Under the pieces are notes generated by a model that saw only the letters and a program-made list of their open reading frames with translations, did not search any database and was not told the DNA's origin. From the NCBI GenBank assembly GCA_963204915.1, contig CAUJHS010000101.1, positions 1-64,000 of the forward strand: DNA of 64,000 nucleotides, given 5' to 3'. Shown piece by piece: positions 53,254 to 62,201 of this stretch. A program made the position numbers and the translations under genes. Position 1 is the stretch's first letter. Each line of letters opens with the position of its first letter. The DNA comes from Planctomycetota bacterium. GTDB lineage: Bacteria; Planctomycetota; Planctomycetia; Pirellulales; Pirellulaceae.

Positions 53254-54297
53254 ATGACCTACCGACGAGCGATCCTTCCCCTGGCTGCCGTGGTGCTGTT
53301 CATTGCAGGAGGTTGGGCTTATCTGCAAGTTTCCACGGGCGCGAACATGACGCAGGCCGCGGGTAAATTCGTGGCCACGTTGAGCGCCGAGCAAAAGTCG
53401 CAAACCGTTCTGCCTTACGATACGCCCAAGCGCCTGGAATGGCACTTCATCCCCAAAGACGAACGCAAGGGCTTGCAGGTGAAGGAGATGGATCAAACGC
53501 AGCGCGCCGCCCTGCATGGACTGCTCAAAACCGCCTTGAGCGAATCGGGTTATGGCAAAACCACCAAGATCATGTCGCTGGAAACGCTGCTGTTCAAGCT
53601 GGAACGGGGAGGCCGAAACATTCGTGATCCGGAACGCTATTACGTGACGATCTTCGGCAATCCCGCGGAAGCGAATCGCTGGGGTTTGAGTTTCGAGGGG
53701 CATCATCTTTCGTTGAACTTCGTGGTGGAGCAGGGCAAAGTGATTTCCTCCACCCCATCGTTCATGGGCGCGAACCCCGCGGTAGTGATGACCGACATTG
53801 AAGGCGTGCAGCCGAAGGGGACGCGCGTGCTGGCGAAGGAAGAAACGCTCGCCTTTGACCTGGTGAACGCCTTGACCGAGGAACAACGCACGCAAGCGAT
53901 GATCGCGGAAAAGGCTCCGGCCGAGATTCGCGCCGCGGGCGAACCGCAACCCCCGGCCGAAGCGCCTGCCGGCCTGCCTGCGGCAAAGTTGACGGAAGCG
54001 CAACAGGCGACCTTGAAGGACCTGATCAACGCCTACGCTTCGAACATGCCGGAAGATGTGGCGGCAGAACGGCTTGCGGCCATCAAGGAAGCGGGCTTCG
54101 ATAAAGTCCATTTCGCATGGGCTGGTGCGCTCAAGCCGGGGATTGGCCACTACTATCGCGTGCAAGGGCCGACGTTTCTGATTGAGTTCATCAACGTGCA
54201 GCCCGACGCCGCCGGCAATGTGGCGAACCACATTCATTCGGTGTGGCGCGATATGCGCGGCGACTTTGCCTTGGCCGCTTCGTCGGCAGGGGAATAG
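53254..54297 (+). CDS. DUF3500 protein, secreted or anchored
   Basis: A 347-aa protein; ATG 53254 starts a signal anchor (ILPLAAVVLFIAGGWAYL). The DUF3500 pattern follows: SAEQKSQTVLPYDTPKRLEWHFIPKDERKGLQVKEMDQTQRAALHGLLKTALSESGY and then YYVTIFGNPAEANRWGLSFEGHHLSLNFVVEQG. The C-terminal part includes HFAWAGALKPGIGHYYRVQGPTFLIEFINVQPDAAGNVANHIHSVWRD. The family's function is unknown; it is often found in environmental bacteria. Nothing near hints at a pathway. Confidence 0.85.
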   Translation: MTYRRAILPLAAVVLFIAGGWAYLQVSTGANMTQAAGKFVATLSAEQKSQTVLPYDTPKRLEWHFIPKDERKGLQVKEMDQTQRAALHGLLKTALSESGYGKTTKIMSLETLLFKLERGGRNIRDPERYYVTIFGNPAEANRWGLSFEGHHLSLNFVVEQGKVISSTPSFMGANPAVVMTDIEGVQPKGTRVLAKEETLAFDLVNALTEEQRTQAMIAEKAPAEIRAAGEPQPPAEAPAGLPAAKLTEAQQATLKDLINAYASNMPEDVAAERLAAIKEAGFDKVHFAWAGALKPGIGHYYRVQGPTFLIEFINVQPDAAGNVANHIHSVWRDMRGDFALAASSAGE

Positions 54298-54442
54298 CCG
54301 GAGCGCGGCGCCGTGGCGTAAGATTAGGATACCGAGCGATGGGCGCTCTCCTGGCTGCTCATCGCATGGAAAGTCGATTCCTCTCGCGCTCGCTTAAGGA
54401 GCGCGCCGTTCTAAATCGTACATTGAGTTACGTTTACTGCTC

Positions 54443-54859
54443 ATGGCTCAAGAGCTTTGGTATCGCGAGGGACTGCGTTTCACTTGCACGCAATGCGGTG
54501 ATTGCTGCACCGGCGCGCCCGGTTACGTGTGGGTGAACGACGAGGAGATCGCGCGACTGGCCGAAGTGGTGGGCGAATCGCTGGAGCGTTTCGAACGGCT
54601 GTATGTGCGTAAGGTCGGAGCCCGACGGAGTTTAGTTGAATTCCCCAACGGCGACTGCGTATTCTTCGACACCGAGAAGCGGCGCTGCAGCGTCTATCAG
54701 GCTCGCCCGCGCCAATGCCGCACCTGGCCATTTTGGGACTCAAATCTGCGCACGCCCGAAGACTGGGAAGAAACGTGCCGTGTGTGTCCCGGCAGTGGGC
54801 AGGGGCAACTGCATCAAATCGAAACGATCGAAGCGCAGCGCAAAGTGATGCGAGTCTAA
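54443..54859 (+). CDS. YkgJ-family cysteine cluster protein
   Basis: A 138-aa cytoplasmic protein. A cysteine run CTQCGDCC (Cys15, 18, 21, 22) is followed by GDCVFFDTEKRRCSVYQARPRQCRTWPFW and ETCRVCPG, the usual YkgJ/Fe-S cluster layout. It probably carries a metal cluster. It is often annotated near oxygen-related or flagellar genes, which are not seen here. Start ATG 54443. Confidence 0.85.
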   Translation: MAQELWYREGLRFTCTQCGDCCTGAPGYVWVNDEEIARLAEVVGESLERFERLYVRKVGARRSLVEFPNGDCVFFDTEKRRCSVYQARPRQCRTWPFWDSNLRTPEDWEETCRVCPGSGQGQLHQIETIEAQRKVMRV

Positions 54860-55151
54860 CGTTACTCGTTGCAGCATCGTAGCTTACGTTAGGCCGCGGA
54901 GCGCGGGCTCGCGAATCTGCGGCAACCTCGGTCGAGAGGGCCTTCAATCACGGCCGGAATTCTTCCGCGCCATGCCCGTCCCGGTGCTCCTTGGCGGGGA
55001 CGATCCGGAAGATGCGGTGGTATTCGACCTGTTCCCGTGCGCCGTCAAACTGGTCTGCGGGCGCGCTTACGATGGCGTGGTTCGAGCGCGCGGCGACACG
55101 TTTTCCACCGGGAGACACGGCGAGCGGGGTGGGCCAAGCCAAGGGGTTCTC
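54860..55151. other. intergenic region upstream of the HU promoter
   Basis: About 290 bp with short opposing frames but no family features or ribosome binding site. I see no gene here. Confidence 0.4.
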
Positions 55152-55180
55152 TTGACTCTAGTGCTTGTGGCATTTACACT
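55152..55180 (+). promoter_or_regulatory. promoter of the HU-like gene
   Basis: TTGACT (55152-55157) and TACACT (55175-55180) are 17 bp apart, 70 bp before the GTG start. It is among the best promoter matches in the window. Confidence 0.6.
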
Positions 55181-55249
55181 TGGAGCATTCCTCGGGGTTG
55201 CACGATCCCGGTTTTTGTGCCCGTCTTCCGTCGCGTAGGGAGCAGCATC

Positions 55250-55846
55250 GTGACCAAGAAAGAGATTGTGAAGACGATTTCGGAAGAGATCGGACTGACT
55301 CAACTCAAGACGAAAGAGATCGTGCAAAAGACCTTCAACGCGATCATCGAAACGCTCGTGGAAGAAGAGCGCATTGAGCTGCGCAACTTCGGCGTGTTTG
55401 AAGTGAAGAAACGCGCAGCCCGCAAGGCGAGAAACCCCCGCACTGGAGAGCGTGTCGACGTACCAGAGAAGTACGTTGTTACGTTTAAGCCCGGCAAAGA
55501 GATGGAAGAACGCGTCCGGCTGCTTGAAGAACAAGACCGGGCGGCGCGGTTGGCCCGCGAACGCGCCGAGCAGGCCCGGCAGCAATCGGCCGCGCAGGCT
55601 CCCCCGAACGACCATTCCGCGGGAGGCGGCGGAGCGCCGTCGAGCGCCCCAGCGTCCAACAGCCCAGCCGCGGCGAACGCGAACCCTGCGAGTGGGGCGA
55701 GCCGTTCGGAAGGCCCTGCCACTATTCCCTTTCCGGGGTCGGCCTCTTCTTCGGGCCTGATAAGTTCTGCCGGTGGTTCGGGTGAGTCAACCTCTGCCGA
55801 AAATGACGATTCTGCGGAGAATAACTTGCGGCCGACTCCCTTCTGA
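55250..55846 (+). CDS. HU/IHF-family DNA-binding protein with long C-terminal tail
   Basis: A 198-aa protein. GTG 55250 follows GGGAG. Residues 1-90 are a full HU fold: [83 protein letters not shown]. Residues 91-115 are a charged helix, and 116-198 is a low-complexity tail of Ala, Ser, Gly and Pro with an acidic end. HU binds bent DNA. The extended tail is unusual and could help the compact nucleoids of planctomycetes, which is inference. Confidence 0.9.
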   Translation: MTKKEIVKTISEEIGLTQLKTKEIVQKTFNAIIETLVEEERIELRNFGVFEVKKRAARKARNPRTGERVDVPEKYVVTFKPGKEMEERVRLLEEQDRAARLARERAEQARQQSAAQAPPNDHSAGGGGAPSSAPASNSPAAANANPASGASRSEGPATIPFPGSASSSGLISSAGGSGESTSAENDDSAENNLRPTPF

Positions 55847-55954
55847 GCCGATGAAATCTCGTGTCCTGCCGGAGACAGATTGTATCTCCGTGAGACGCGG
55901 CTGCGCTGACGCCGCCAAGACACAGGATCGTAGGCCATCAGGGAGGGTTAGGCA

Positions 55955-56173
55955 ATGCGTCGCCTTATCGCCACGGCGCTGTTGTGCGTTGCGGTTTCCA
56001 CCAGCGTGGGATGTTTTCTGCCGATTTATTCCGCCGATCCGCAGCGCCGCACCGAACAGTTGATTTTCACCGCGGAAAACTTGCGGATGTTCATTGAGGA
56101 GTGGGAGCGGTTCTGGTTTGTCGACCAGCCCGACCACATGACTCCGTTCCGCACGCACGGCGGCATTATTTAG
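55955..56173 (+). CDS. small putative lipoprotein
   Basis: A 72-aa protein. Its signal peptide (IATALLCVAVSTSVGC) has a lipobox ending in Cys20. A short Arg-rich and helical segment follows (RRTEQLIFTAENLRMFIEEWERFWFVDQP). Not recognised beyond being small and exported. Ribosome binding signal GGGAGGG stands before ATG 55955. Confidence 0.6.
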   Translation: MRRLIATALLCVAVSTSVGCFLPIYSADPQRRTEQLIFTAENLRMFIEEWERFWFVDQPDHMTPFRTHGGII

Positions 56174-56309
56174 CGCTTGCCGAGCCTACGGTCGACGCCG
56201 CGGGTTGGCCATGGGGGCCAGGGCCGTTGCTTGACGATCTTGCGCAGAACGGGGTAGTCTGGGTTTCCGTCTTCCTCCCTCGGAAACCCTCTGCTTCGAG
56301 CGAACACCT

Positions 56310-57326
56310 ATGGCTCAAGGCTCACCGCCTGCCTCCGCGGTCAATCTCCAGGTCCAACTAGGACGGTTATCGCTGCATAATCCGATTCTGGTCGCTTCGG
56401 GCACGTTTGGTTATGCCCGAGAAATGGAGCATTTGATCGATCTCCGGCGTTTGGGCGCCATTTTGCCCAAGACGATCACCGCGCAACCGCGCATGGGCAA
56501 TGCGCCTTGGCGCACCGTCGAAACTTCGGCGGGCTTGCTCAATTCCATCGGCCTGGACAATGACGGCATCGATACGTTCATTGCCCATCATTTGCCGTAC
56601 TTGCGTTCGCTTTCCACCCCGATTGTTGTCAGCATCGCGGGCCGTACGCACGATGAATTCGTGGCGATGGCTCGCCAGCTTGACGCCCACGAAGGCGTGG
56701 CCGCGTTGGAGTTGAATATCTCTTGTCCTAATGTAAGCGGCGGCGTGGACTTTGGGGCCGACCCCGCCATGTGCCGCCGATTAGTGGCCGACGTGCGCGA
56801 CGCCTGTAAACTGCCGATTTTGGCGAAACTCACCCCCAATGTGACAAGCATCGCCGTGATGGCGCAGGCCGCCGCCGAGGGGGGCGCCGACGCCATCTCG
56901 CTCATCAACACCGTTCTTGGTATGGCGGTCGACTGGCGACGCCGCAAACCAATGCTAGGCAACGTGATGGGCGGGCTCAGCGGTCCGGCCATCAAGCCCA
57001 TCGCGTTACGGTGCGTATTTCAGGCCGCACAAGCGGTCAAAACGCCGATTGTGGGAATCGGCGGCATCGCCACGATCGACGATGTCATGGAATTCCTGGT
57101 GGCGGGAGCGTCGGCGGTGCAAATTGGAACGGCCAACTATTACGATCCCACGGCGACGATGAAAATTCTGGACGCGCTCCCCGCAGCATTGCAAGAACTT
57201 GGCGCCAGGAGCGTGACCGAGGTGGTCGGCACGCTCGACGCCCGCCGACGTGAACCACCGTCGCAATTGGGCCCTCCCTCTCCCGCGGCATCGTCCGAGG
57301 CCTCGCGGGTTTCGACGCAAGGATGA
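56310..57326 (+). CDS. pyrD: dihydroorotate dehydrogenase, class 1
   Basis: A 338-aa flavoenzyme of pyrimidine synthesis. Class 1B traits are visible: NPILVASGTFGYAREM at the N-end, ETSAGLLNSIGLDNDG, ELNISCPNV with the catalytic Cys139, INTVLGMAVDWRRRKPMLGNVMGGLSGPAIKPIALR, and VGIGGIATIDDVMEFLVAGASAVQIGTANY. Class 1B enzymes usually need PyrK, which is not in this window. The last 30 residues are a non-conserved tail. ATG 56310 has no strong ribosome binding site. Confidence 0.9.
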   Translation: MAQGSPPASAVNLQVQLGRLSLHNPILVASGTFGYAREMEHLIDLRRLGAILPKTITAQPRMGNAPWRTVETSAGLLNSIGLDNDGIDTFIAHHLPYLRSLSTPIVVSIAGRTHDEFVAMARQLDAHEGVAALELNISCPNVSGGVDFGADPAMCRRLVADVRDACKLPILAKLTPNVTSIAVMAQAAAEGGADAISLINTVLGMAVDWRRRKPMLGNVMGGLSGPAIKPIALRCVFQAAQAVKTPIVGIGGIATIDDVMEFLVAGASAVQIGTANYYDPTATMKILDALPAALQELGARSVTEVVGTLDARRREPPSQLGPPSPAASSEASRVSTQG

Positions 57327-57644
57327 GGCTTCTTTCCTTGTTGGTTCGCCACGGCGAGGTTACCGCGCTTCACAGCTAAGGGGCGTCCGGCGACCTATGA
57401 AAATGTCGCGAGGTTTCCGCGATGTTTCCCAACCGATTGCTCTAGATCGAGCCGCCGCTCGCGGATATGATCCACCCGTTTCTTGACAAAAAACCGTGGC
57501 GAGACCCATCGACCGCGGCCGATACATGGACTTGGGCTTTTCTCAAGTGGCGCTGGGGTGAAGCCCCGTGGTTGGAACGATTCCGACCGTTTGACTAGGT
57601 CCGCAAGGACGAAGATGTGTCCCCCAAGGAAGGGAGTACGACGC
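57327..57644. other. intergenic region before the secreted HEAT-like gene
   Basis: A perfect TTGACA at 57483-57488 has no clear -10 at 16-18 bp. Nothing else that I can support. Confidence 0.35.
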
Positions 57645-58637
57645 ATGCGCCGAACGATCGCCCTTTGCATGATGTGCTTATTGGTCCCTGTCGCCCTTCC
57701 GGCGCAGGACGCCCCGGCGTTGGGAAACCTAGCCGCTCAACCGGGCTGGGCCGCCTTCGGGGTGGTCAACGGCCGTCTCGCGGTGCTCGAAGTTCCCCCG
57801 CGGTTTGAAAAGCAATGCAGCTGCGCCGACCCGGAAGGTCGCGTCAGTGAAAGCATTTGCGTCAAATCGGCAGGGCATGTGGCGGCGGTTCACTATGAAT
57901 TTACGTCGCCCGAACAACGATTCACGCTCCAAGCGATTGGCGGCGATTGGATGGAAATTCACCATGTGCCGCAGCAAGACATGACGCCCGTGGAATTGCA
58001 CCTGGTGCAGGCGCCGGGCAAGGATTTAGTGTTGACTATCGGCTCAGGGGAGGCGCGTCGTGAGTTTTCCGCCCCCACTTTTTGGCACCTGATGCTGGCC
58101 GAACCCGACGTGACGCGCGACTGTTTGTTGCCGCTGCTCGAGACCCTTCGGCCCCGCTGGGAATTACGTCGGCAAGCCGCCGCGGTCGAGGCTCGTTTGC
58201 AAGAACTCGCGGCGCAATCTTCCGCGCCCGAAATCGAAAAGTGGGAAACGCTGGTCAAGGAATTGGCCGACACGCGCTTCCTGCGGCGCGAGGCTGCCGA
58301 CCGGCAATTGCGTTCCGAGGGACAGTCGCTTTACCCGTTCCTGCTGCAACTGGAGCATCGGCGCTTAGACGCCGAGCAACGAACTCGGCTGGAGGCGATC
58401 CGGCGAAGTCTCGGCAGTGTGGGGGAAGACACGCCGCCGCGCACGGCATTACGCATGCTCTACGACGAGACCACGTGGCTGACCCTACTTTCGCGCGAAG
58501 ACGCTACGCAGCGTGCAATCGCTGCCCGGCACCTTTGCAAGTTGTGTCCCGCGGCGGTGAACTTTGACCCGCTGGCCGATCAAGCAGTGCGCCGCGTTCA
58601 GCTCAAGCAGCTTCGCCAGCAGCTAGCGCACGATTAA
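57645..58637 (+). CDS. hypothetical secreted protein with C-terminal helical repeats
   Basis: A 330-aa protein; ATG 57645 follows AAGGAAGGGA and opens a signal peptide ending LPAQD. The first part (about 20-160) is beta-rich with an odd CSCADPEGRVSESICVK cysteine group. The rest is helices, including a coiled coil (LRRQAAAVEARLQELAAQ) and short HEAT-like stretches (LADTRFLRREAADRQLRSEG). No known family. It is likely a planctomycete lineage protein acting in the periplasm. Confidence 0.55.
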   Translation: MRRTIALCMMCLLVPVALPAQDAPALGNLAAQPGWAAFGVVNGRLAVLEVPPRFEKQCSCADPEGRVSESICVKSAGHVAAVHYEFTSPEQRFTLQAIGGDWMEIHHVPQQDMTPVELHLVQAPGKDLVLTIGSGEARREFSAPTFWHLMLAEPDVTRDCLLPLLETLRPRWELRRQAAAVEARLQELAAQSSAPEIEKWETLVKELADTRFLRREAADRQLRSEGQSLYPFLLQLEHRRLDAEQRTRLEAIRRSLGSVGEDTPPRTALRMLYDETTWLTLLSREDATQRAIAARHLCKLCPAAVNFDPLADQAVRRVQLKQLRQQLAHD

Positions 58638-58820
58638 CCCGGAACGCGCCTGAGGGTTCGAGCGCCCGCAAGCCGCCAAAGTGGGAGGTGCGGCAAGTCG
58701 CACGCGCCCGGTTTGCCGGCGATGGTGGAAGAGGTCGTGGGCAAGCGGTCTTTCGGTGCTTGAGCTTTCCCCGCGCGAGGCGCCAATCGAGCGGGCGACA
58801 CGTCCCCTTTATGGGAGCAT

Positions 58821-58848
58821 TTGACTCATCATTCTGGCTTGATAGGAT
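58821..58848 (+). promoter_or_regulatory. promoter of the DUF1444-like gene
   Basis: TTGACT (58821-58826) and TAGGAT (58843-58848) are 16 bp apart, 50 bp before ATG 58899. Confidence 0.5.
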
Positions 58849-58898
58849 GAAACAACGCCGCCCACGATGAGACACCGTTTGAGACTGCCCTCACTTGC

Positions 58899-60089
58899 AT
58901 GGGATTTCTTGATTCGCTCCTCGGCGCCAGCGAGCGGCGGTTTGCGCGGCTCGTCATCGAAGGCCTGCGGCAAGCGGGCGAGTTGCGCGCCATTCGCTAC
59001 GAGAAAGCCCGCTTCCGGCTGTTAATCGACGACAAGCCGCTTCCCCTGTCGCGGTTCTACGCCGATTACCGGGCCGCTGCGCGGACTGGGCGCGATGCGG
59101 TCATCCGCCGAGCGGTCCACAGTTGGGGGCTTGAGGCGCCCAAGCCGGCCTTCGCGCTCGATCGGCTGCTTCCCGCCGTTTGGGCGCGCTCGCTCGTCGA
59201 CATGGCGGCCCTACGAGAAGAGCACAACGTACTGACGTGCCCTTGGCCGCATCGCATTTTGGGCGAGCATTTGGCGATTGTCCTGGTGCTGGGGGCCGCC
59301 TCCGATGCGCAACCGATGCGAAGCGACGAACTCAAGGCTTGCGGGCTGGACGTGGCGTCGGCCTGGGAGCAAGCCTACAGCAACTTGCGGCAGCGACCGC
59401 CCCCTTCGATTCAATTCTCCAAGGACGGGGTGTATCGTTTGGAAACGGACGACGCCGTCGCCGCCGCGCAAGGTTTCTTGGTTGATCGCCGCTTGGGCCG
59501 TATCTCGCCCGATAATTTCCTCCTCGCGGCGCCTCGGGCCGAGTTGGCGTTTGTGGTCGATGCGAACGAGCCGGCGGCAGTCCAGGCGCTCGCGCAGCAA
59601 GCGCGCAGCGCGTTCGATGCGCCGCAATCGCTGACCGGGTATGTGTTTCGTCAAACCCAGGGCAAGTGGCGCTGCTGGTTGCCAGAACGCGGGCACCCTG
59701 CGTACAAACCGCTGAAGCTCCTCCAAATGGAGTCGCAGGCGCGGGACTACGCGCAACAAAAACGGCTGCTGGACGAACTCGGCCGCAAGGCCGACAATCC
59801 CTTGTGTTTGGCGTCGTTCTCGGCGCTGGAGGACGAACAAACCGGCGAGCCGCGAAGTTTTACCGTTTGGCCCGAAGGGCTGGAAATTCTTCTGCCGCAA
59901 ACCGATGAAGTTCTGTTCTTTCAGCCGAACGCGGCCGGCGACGCCGGCGAGGTGATTGCGCGCGGTTCGTGGGAGCAAGTGCAACGGGCGGCGGGCGACT
60001 TGATGGAGCGGCTCGAACTTTATCCCCCGCGCTACCTGGTGCGCGACTTCCCCAACCAACTGCGGTTGCAAACCATGCGGGCGCCCTAA
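58899..60089 (+). CDS. DUF1444-like protein
   Basis: A 396-aa soluble protein. The N-terminal part (ERRFARLVIEGLRQAG, then RYEKARFRLLIDD) and the middle LTCPWPHRILGEHLAIVLVLGAA, then LFYRLETDD-like VYRLETDDAVAAAQGFL, recall DUF1444 (YtpQ) proteins, although similarity is weak. No catalytic residues are known. It is followed 51 bp on by a Smr-domain gene. Confidence 0.5.
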   Translation: MGFLDSLLGASERRFARLVIEGLRQAGELRAIRYEKARFRLLIDDKPLPLSRFYADYRAAARTGRDAVIRRAVHSWGLEAPKPAFALDRLLPAVWARSLVDMAALREEHNVLTCPWPHRILGEHLAIVLVLGAASDAQPMRSDELKACGLDVASAWEQAYSNLRQRPPPSIQFSKDGVYRLETDDAVAAAQGFLVDRRLGRISPDNFLLAAPRAELAFVVDANEPAAVQALAQQARSAFDAPQSLTGYVFRQTQGKWRCWLPERGHPAYKPLKLLQMESQARDYAQQKRLLDELGRKADNPLCLASFSALEDEQTGEPRSFTVWPEGLEILLPQTDEVLFFQPNAAGDAGEVIARGSWEQVQRAAGDLMERLELYPPRYLVRDFPNQLRLQTMRAP

Positions 60090-60140
60090 TGCAATACGAA
60101 CAGGCGGTTCCGCGATCTTCCCCTGCGTAATTCGCGCGAC

Positions 60141-60383
60141 ATGGACGAACTCGATCTGCACGGTGTGCGGCATTACCGAGTGGAACTGATGGTCGAAGAT
60201 TTTGTCTTACGGCACGAACTACCCTTACGCATCATCACCGGCAACAGTCCCGTGATGAAAGGCATCGTGGCGGAAGTATTGCGCCGGCATAACTTACGGG
60301 GAGAGGTGGAGAACCACTACAACCTGGGCGCGCTAATCGTAACGGAAGATGAACGACCGCGCCCCTCGGACGATGCGTCGTGA
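60141..60383 (+). CDS. Smr-domain protein
   Basis: An 80-aa protein made of a Smr domain: DLHGVRHYRVELMVEDFVLRH, then LRIITGNSPVMKGIVAEVLRRHNL. Smr domains nick DNA or bind it, and often accompany MutS2. Here the domain stands alone; no mutS is near. It may act on RNA or DNA ends. It follows a DUF1444-like gene. Confidence 0.75.
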   Translation: MDELDLHGVRHYRVELMVEDFVLRHELPLRIITGNSPVMKGIVAEVLRRHNLRGEVENHYNLGALIVTEDERPRPSDDAS

Positions 60384-60597
60384 CTTGCCGCACCGCCGCC
60401 ACGAGCAAGGGAATTCGCTCGGCCGCATCCTGCGCGAGCGCCGCCTGTGGTATAAAATTCGTGTCCGAGTGGGAAAGTCCTTCGCGGTGGATGCGTCGCA
60501 CCCTGGCTTTGTGTTCGTGCTGCCTTCTTCGTAGTTCGTCGCCCGCGGCGGAAGCGCCGCCGTGTCGCCCTCACGCCTAACATACAAGGAATTCACT

Positions 60598-62022
60598 ATG
60601 GCCATTCGCTTGGAAGTCATCGACTTTTTTGACGAGTCCAACCGATCGCTGGTGCATCGCGTGCCACCGCAGGGTTCGGCCGACATCAAGCTTGGCGCGC
60701 AGCTCATCGTGCAGGAAAACCAAGAGGCGGTGTTCTACCGCGACGGCAAAGCGATGGACACCTTCCGCCCCGGCCGGCATACGCTGACCACGGCCAACGT
60801 GCCGATGATCACGCGCATCCTGACCATTCCTTGGCAGAAGTCGCCTTTTCAGGCGCAGGTTTACTTCGTGGGGAAGCAAACCTTTCTCGATCAAAAGTGG
60901 GGCACGCGGCAACCGATAACGGTGCGCGATCAAGACTTCGGCATCGTGCGGCTGCGAAGCTTCGGGAAGTATTCGTTCCGCTGCGTCGATTCGGCCTTGC
61001 TCATCAATTCGCTGGTGGGCACGCAAGGCAAATACACCACCGAGGAAGTGGGCAACTTCCTGAAAGACCTGGTGGTCTCTCGGCTGACCGACGTGCTGGG
61101 AACTTCGAAGCTCAGCCTGCTCGACCTGCCCGCGAAGTTCGACGAGATCGCTTCGGCGGCGCGTGTCAAAGTGAGCGACGACTTCGGCAAGTACGGTTTG
61201 GAGTTGGTCGATTTCTTCATCAACGCCATTTCGCCGCCCGAAGAAGTTCAGAAAGCCATCGACACGCGCAGCAGCATGGGGGCGATTGGCAATCTTCAGG
61301 CGTACACCGTGTATCAAACCGCCAACAGTATGGCCAAGATGGCCGAACAAGGCGGGGGCGGCATGGGCGCCAACGCGATGGGCCTGGGCATGGGCGCCGG
61401 CTGGGGCATGATGATGCCGCAGATTATCCAGAACGCGATGCTGCACGGTCAGCAACAGCCGGGACAACCGCTACCACCGCAACAAGCAGGGCCTCCGCTA
61501 CAACCCGCCGCTCCCGCTCCTTCGCACACGGCCGGCAAACCTGGGGGACAGGCCGCGCCCGGCGTGGCGACGGGGTTTGGCGGTGGGCTCAGCTTTGACG
61601 ATCTGGCCGCGCCCAAGGCCGACCCGCGAATGCTGGTACGGCAAGTGGCGCAGTCCGGAGGCTGGGCCATCGAGGAGCAGGGCGACGTGTGGAGCGTGAC
61701 GGTTCCCATTGGCGCCCTGCGTAAACAAACGGTCCATGTGAACTTCAACGCGAAAGATGAAGAAGGCGATGCGATTCTCGCGTTTTCTTCGACCTGCGGC
61801 GCCTTCAACGAGCGCAACGCGGCCACGCTTTTGCGCTACAACACCAAGATGGTGCACGGCGCCTTTGCCGTGCAGCAGACTCCTTCGGGCGACATGATCG
61901 TGGTCCAAGCCAACCAACTGGCCGACACCGCCGATCCGCTCGCCGTGACCCGCGTCATCACCGCGGTCGCCTGGCAGGCCGACAAAGTCGAAGAGAAACT
62001 CGGCGGCAGCGATCAGTTCTAG
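60598..62022 (+). CDS. SPFH/band-7 protein with YbjN-like C-terminus
   Basis: A 474-aa protein. ATG 60598 follows AAGGAA. Residues 20-225 form the SPFH domain (SADIKLGAQLIVQENQEAVFYRDGKAMDTFRPGRHTLTTANVPM and later KVSDDFGKYGLELVDFFINAISPPEEVQKAID). A Gly/Met-rich stretch (MGANAMGLGMGAGWGMMMPQ) and Gln/Pro-rich linker come next. The final 140 residues (LVRQVAQSGGWAIEEQGDVWSVTVPI) look like YbjN/type-III-chaperone folds. SPFH proteins shape membrane microdomains; here no span is seen. Similar planctomycete proteins are known; a role is not set. Confidence 0.75.
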   Translation: MAIRLEVIDFFDESNRSLVHRVPPQGSADIKLGAQLIVQENQEAVFYRDGKAMDTFRPGRHTLTTANVPMITRILTIPWQKSPFQAQVYFVGKQTFLDQKWGTRQPITVRDQDFGIVRLRSFGKYSFRCVDSALLINSLVGTQGKYTTEEVGNFLKDLVVSRLTDVLGTSKLSLLDLPAKFDEIASAARVKVSDDFGKYGLELVDFFINAISPPEEVQKAIDTRSSMGAIGNLQAYTVYQTANSMAKMAEQGGGGMGANAMGLGMGAGWGMMMPQIIQNAMLHGQQQPGQPLPPQQAGPPLQPAAPAPSHTAGKPGGQAAPGVATGFGGGLSFDDLAAPKADPRMLVRQVAQSGGWAIEEQGDVWSVTVPIGALRKQTVHVNFNAKDEEGDAILAFSSTCGAFNERNAATLLRYNTKMVHGAFAVQQTPSGDMIVVQANQLADTADPLAVTRVITAVAWQADKVEEKLGGSDQF

Positions 62023-62121
62023 AGCGCGTCTCTCGCAGGTGTGACGTCCCCAAGGTGGCGCCATCGCGCGCGCTGAACCGCTGCCCGACGGGCAGCGAGT
62101 GGCGAAAGTGAACAACACACC
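62022..62121 (+). repeat. dispersed hairpin repeat family B, divergent copy 3
   Basis: It starts GAGCGCGTCTCTCGCAGG, like the other two copies, and ends near AACACACCATT. The inner stem differs: GCTGCCC-GAC-GGGCAGC (62080-62096). It begins at the last base of the SPFH gene and lies before the convergent VWA gene. Confidence 0.55.
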
Positions 62122-62201
62122 ATTCCGAAGACGCGCTTCCCGCTGGGAAGCGGTTAAACGATTGAGTAGCTGTCTAACACCGTGAAATTGGCGTTCGGCC
62201 C

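Noticed and set aside
54948..55142. A 64-codon minus-strand frame before the HU gene
   Set aside because: No start signal or domain, and the composition is like non-coding sequence.
57483..57488. TTGACA as a -35 box before the secreted gene at 57645
   Set aside because: No -10 hexamer stands at 16-18 bp downstream.
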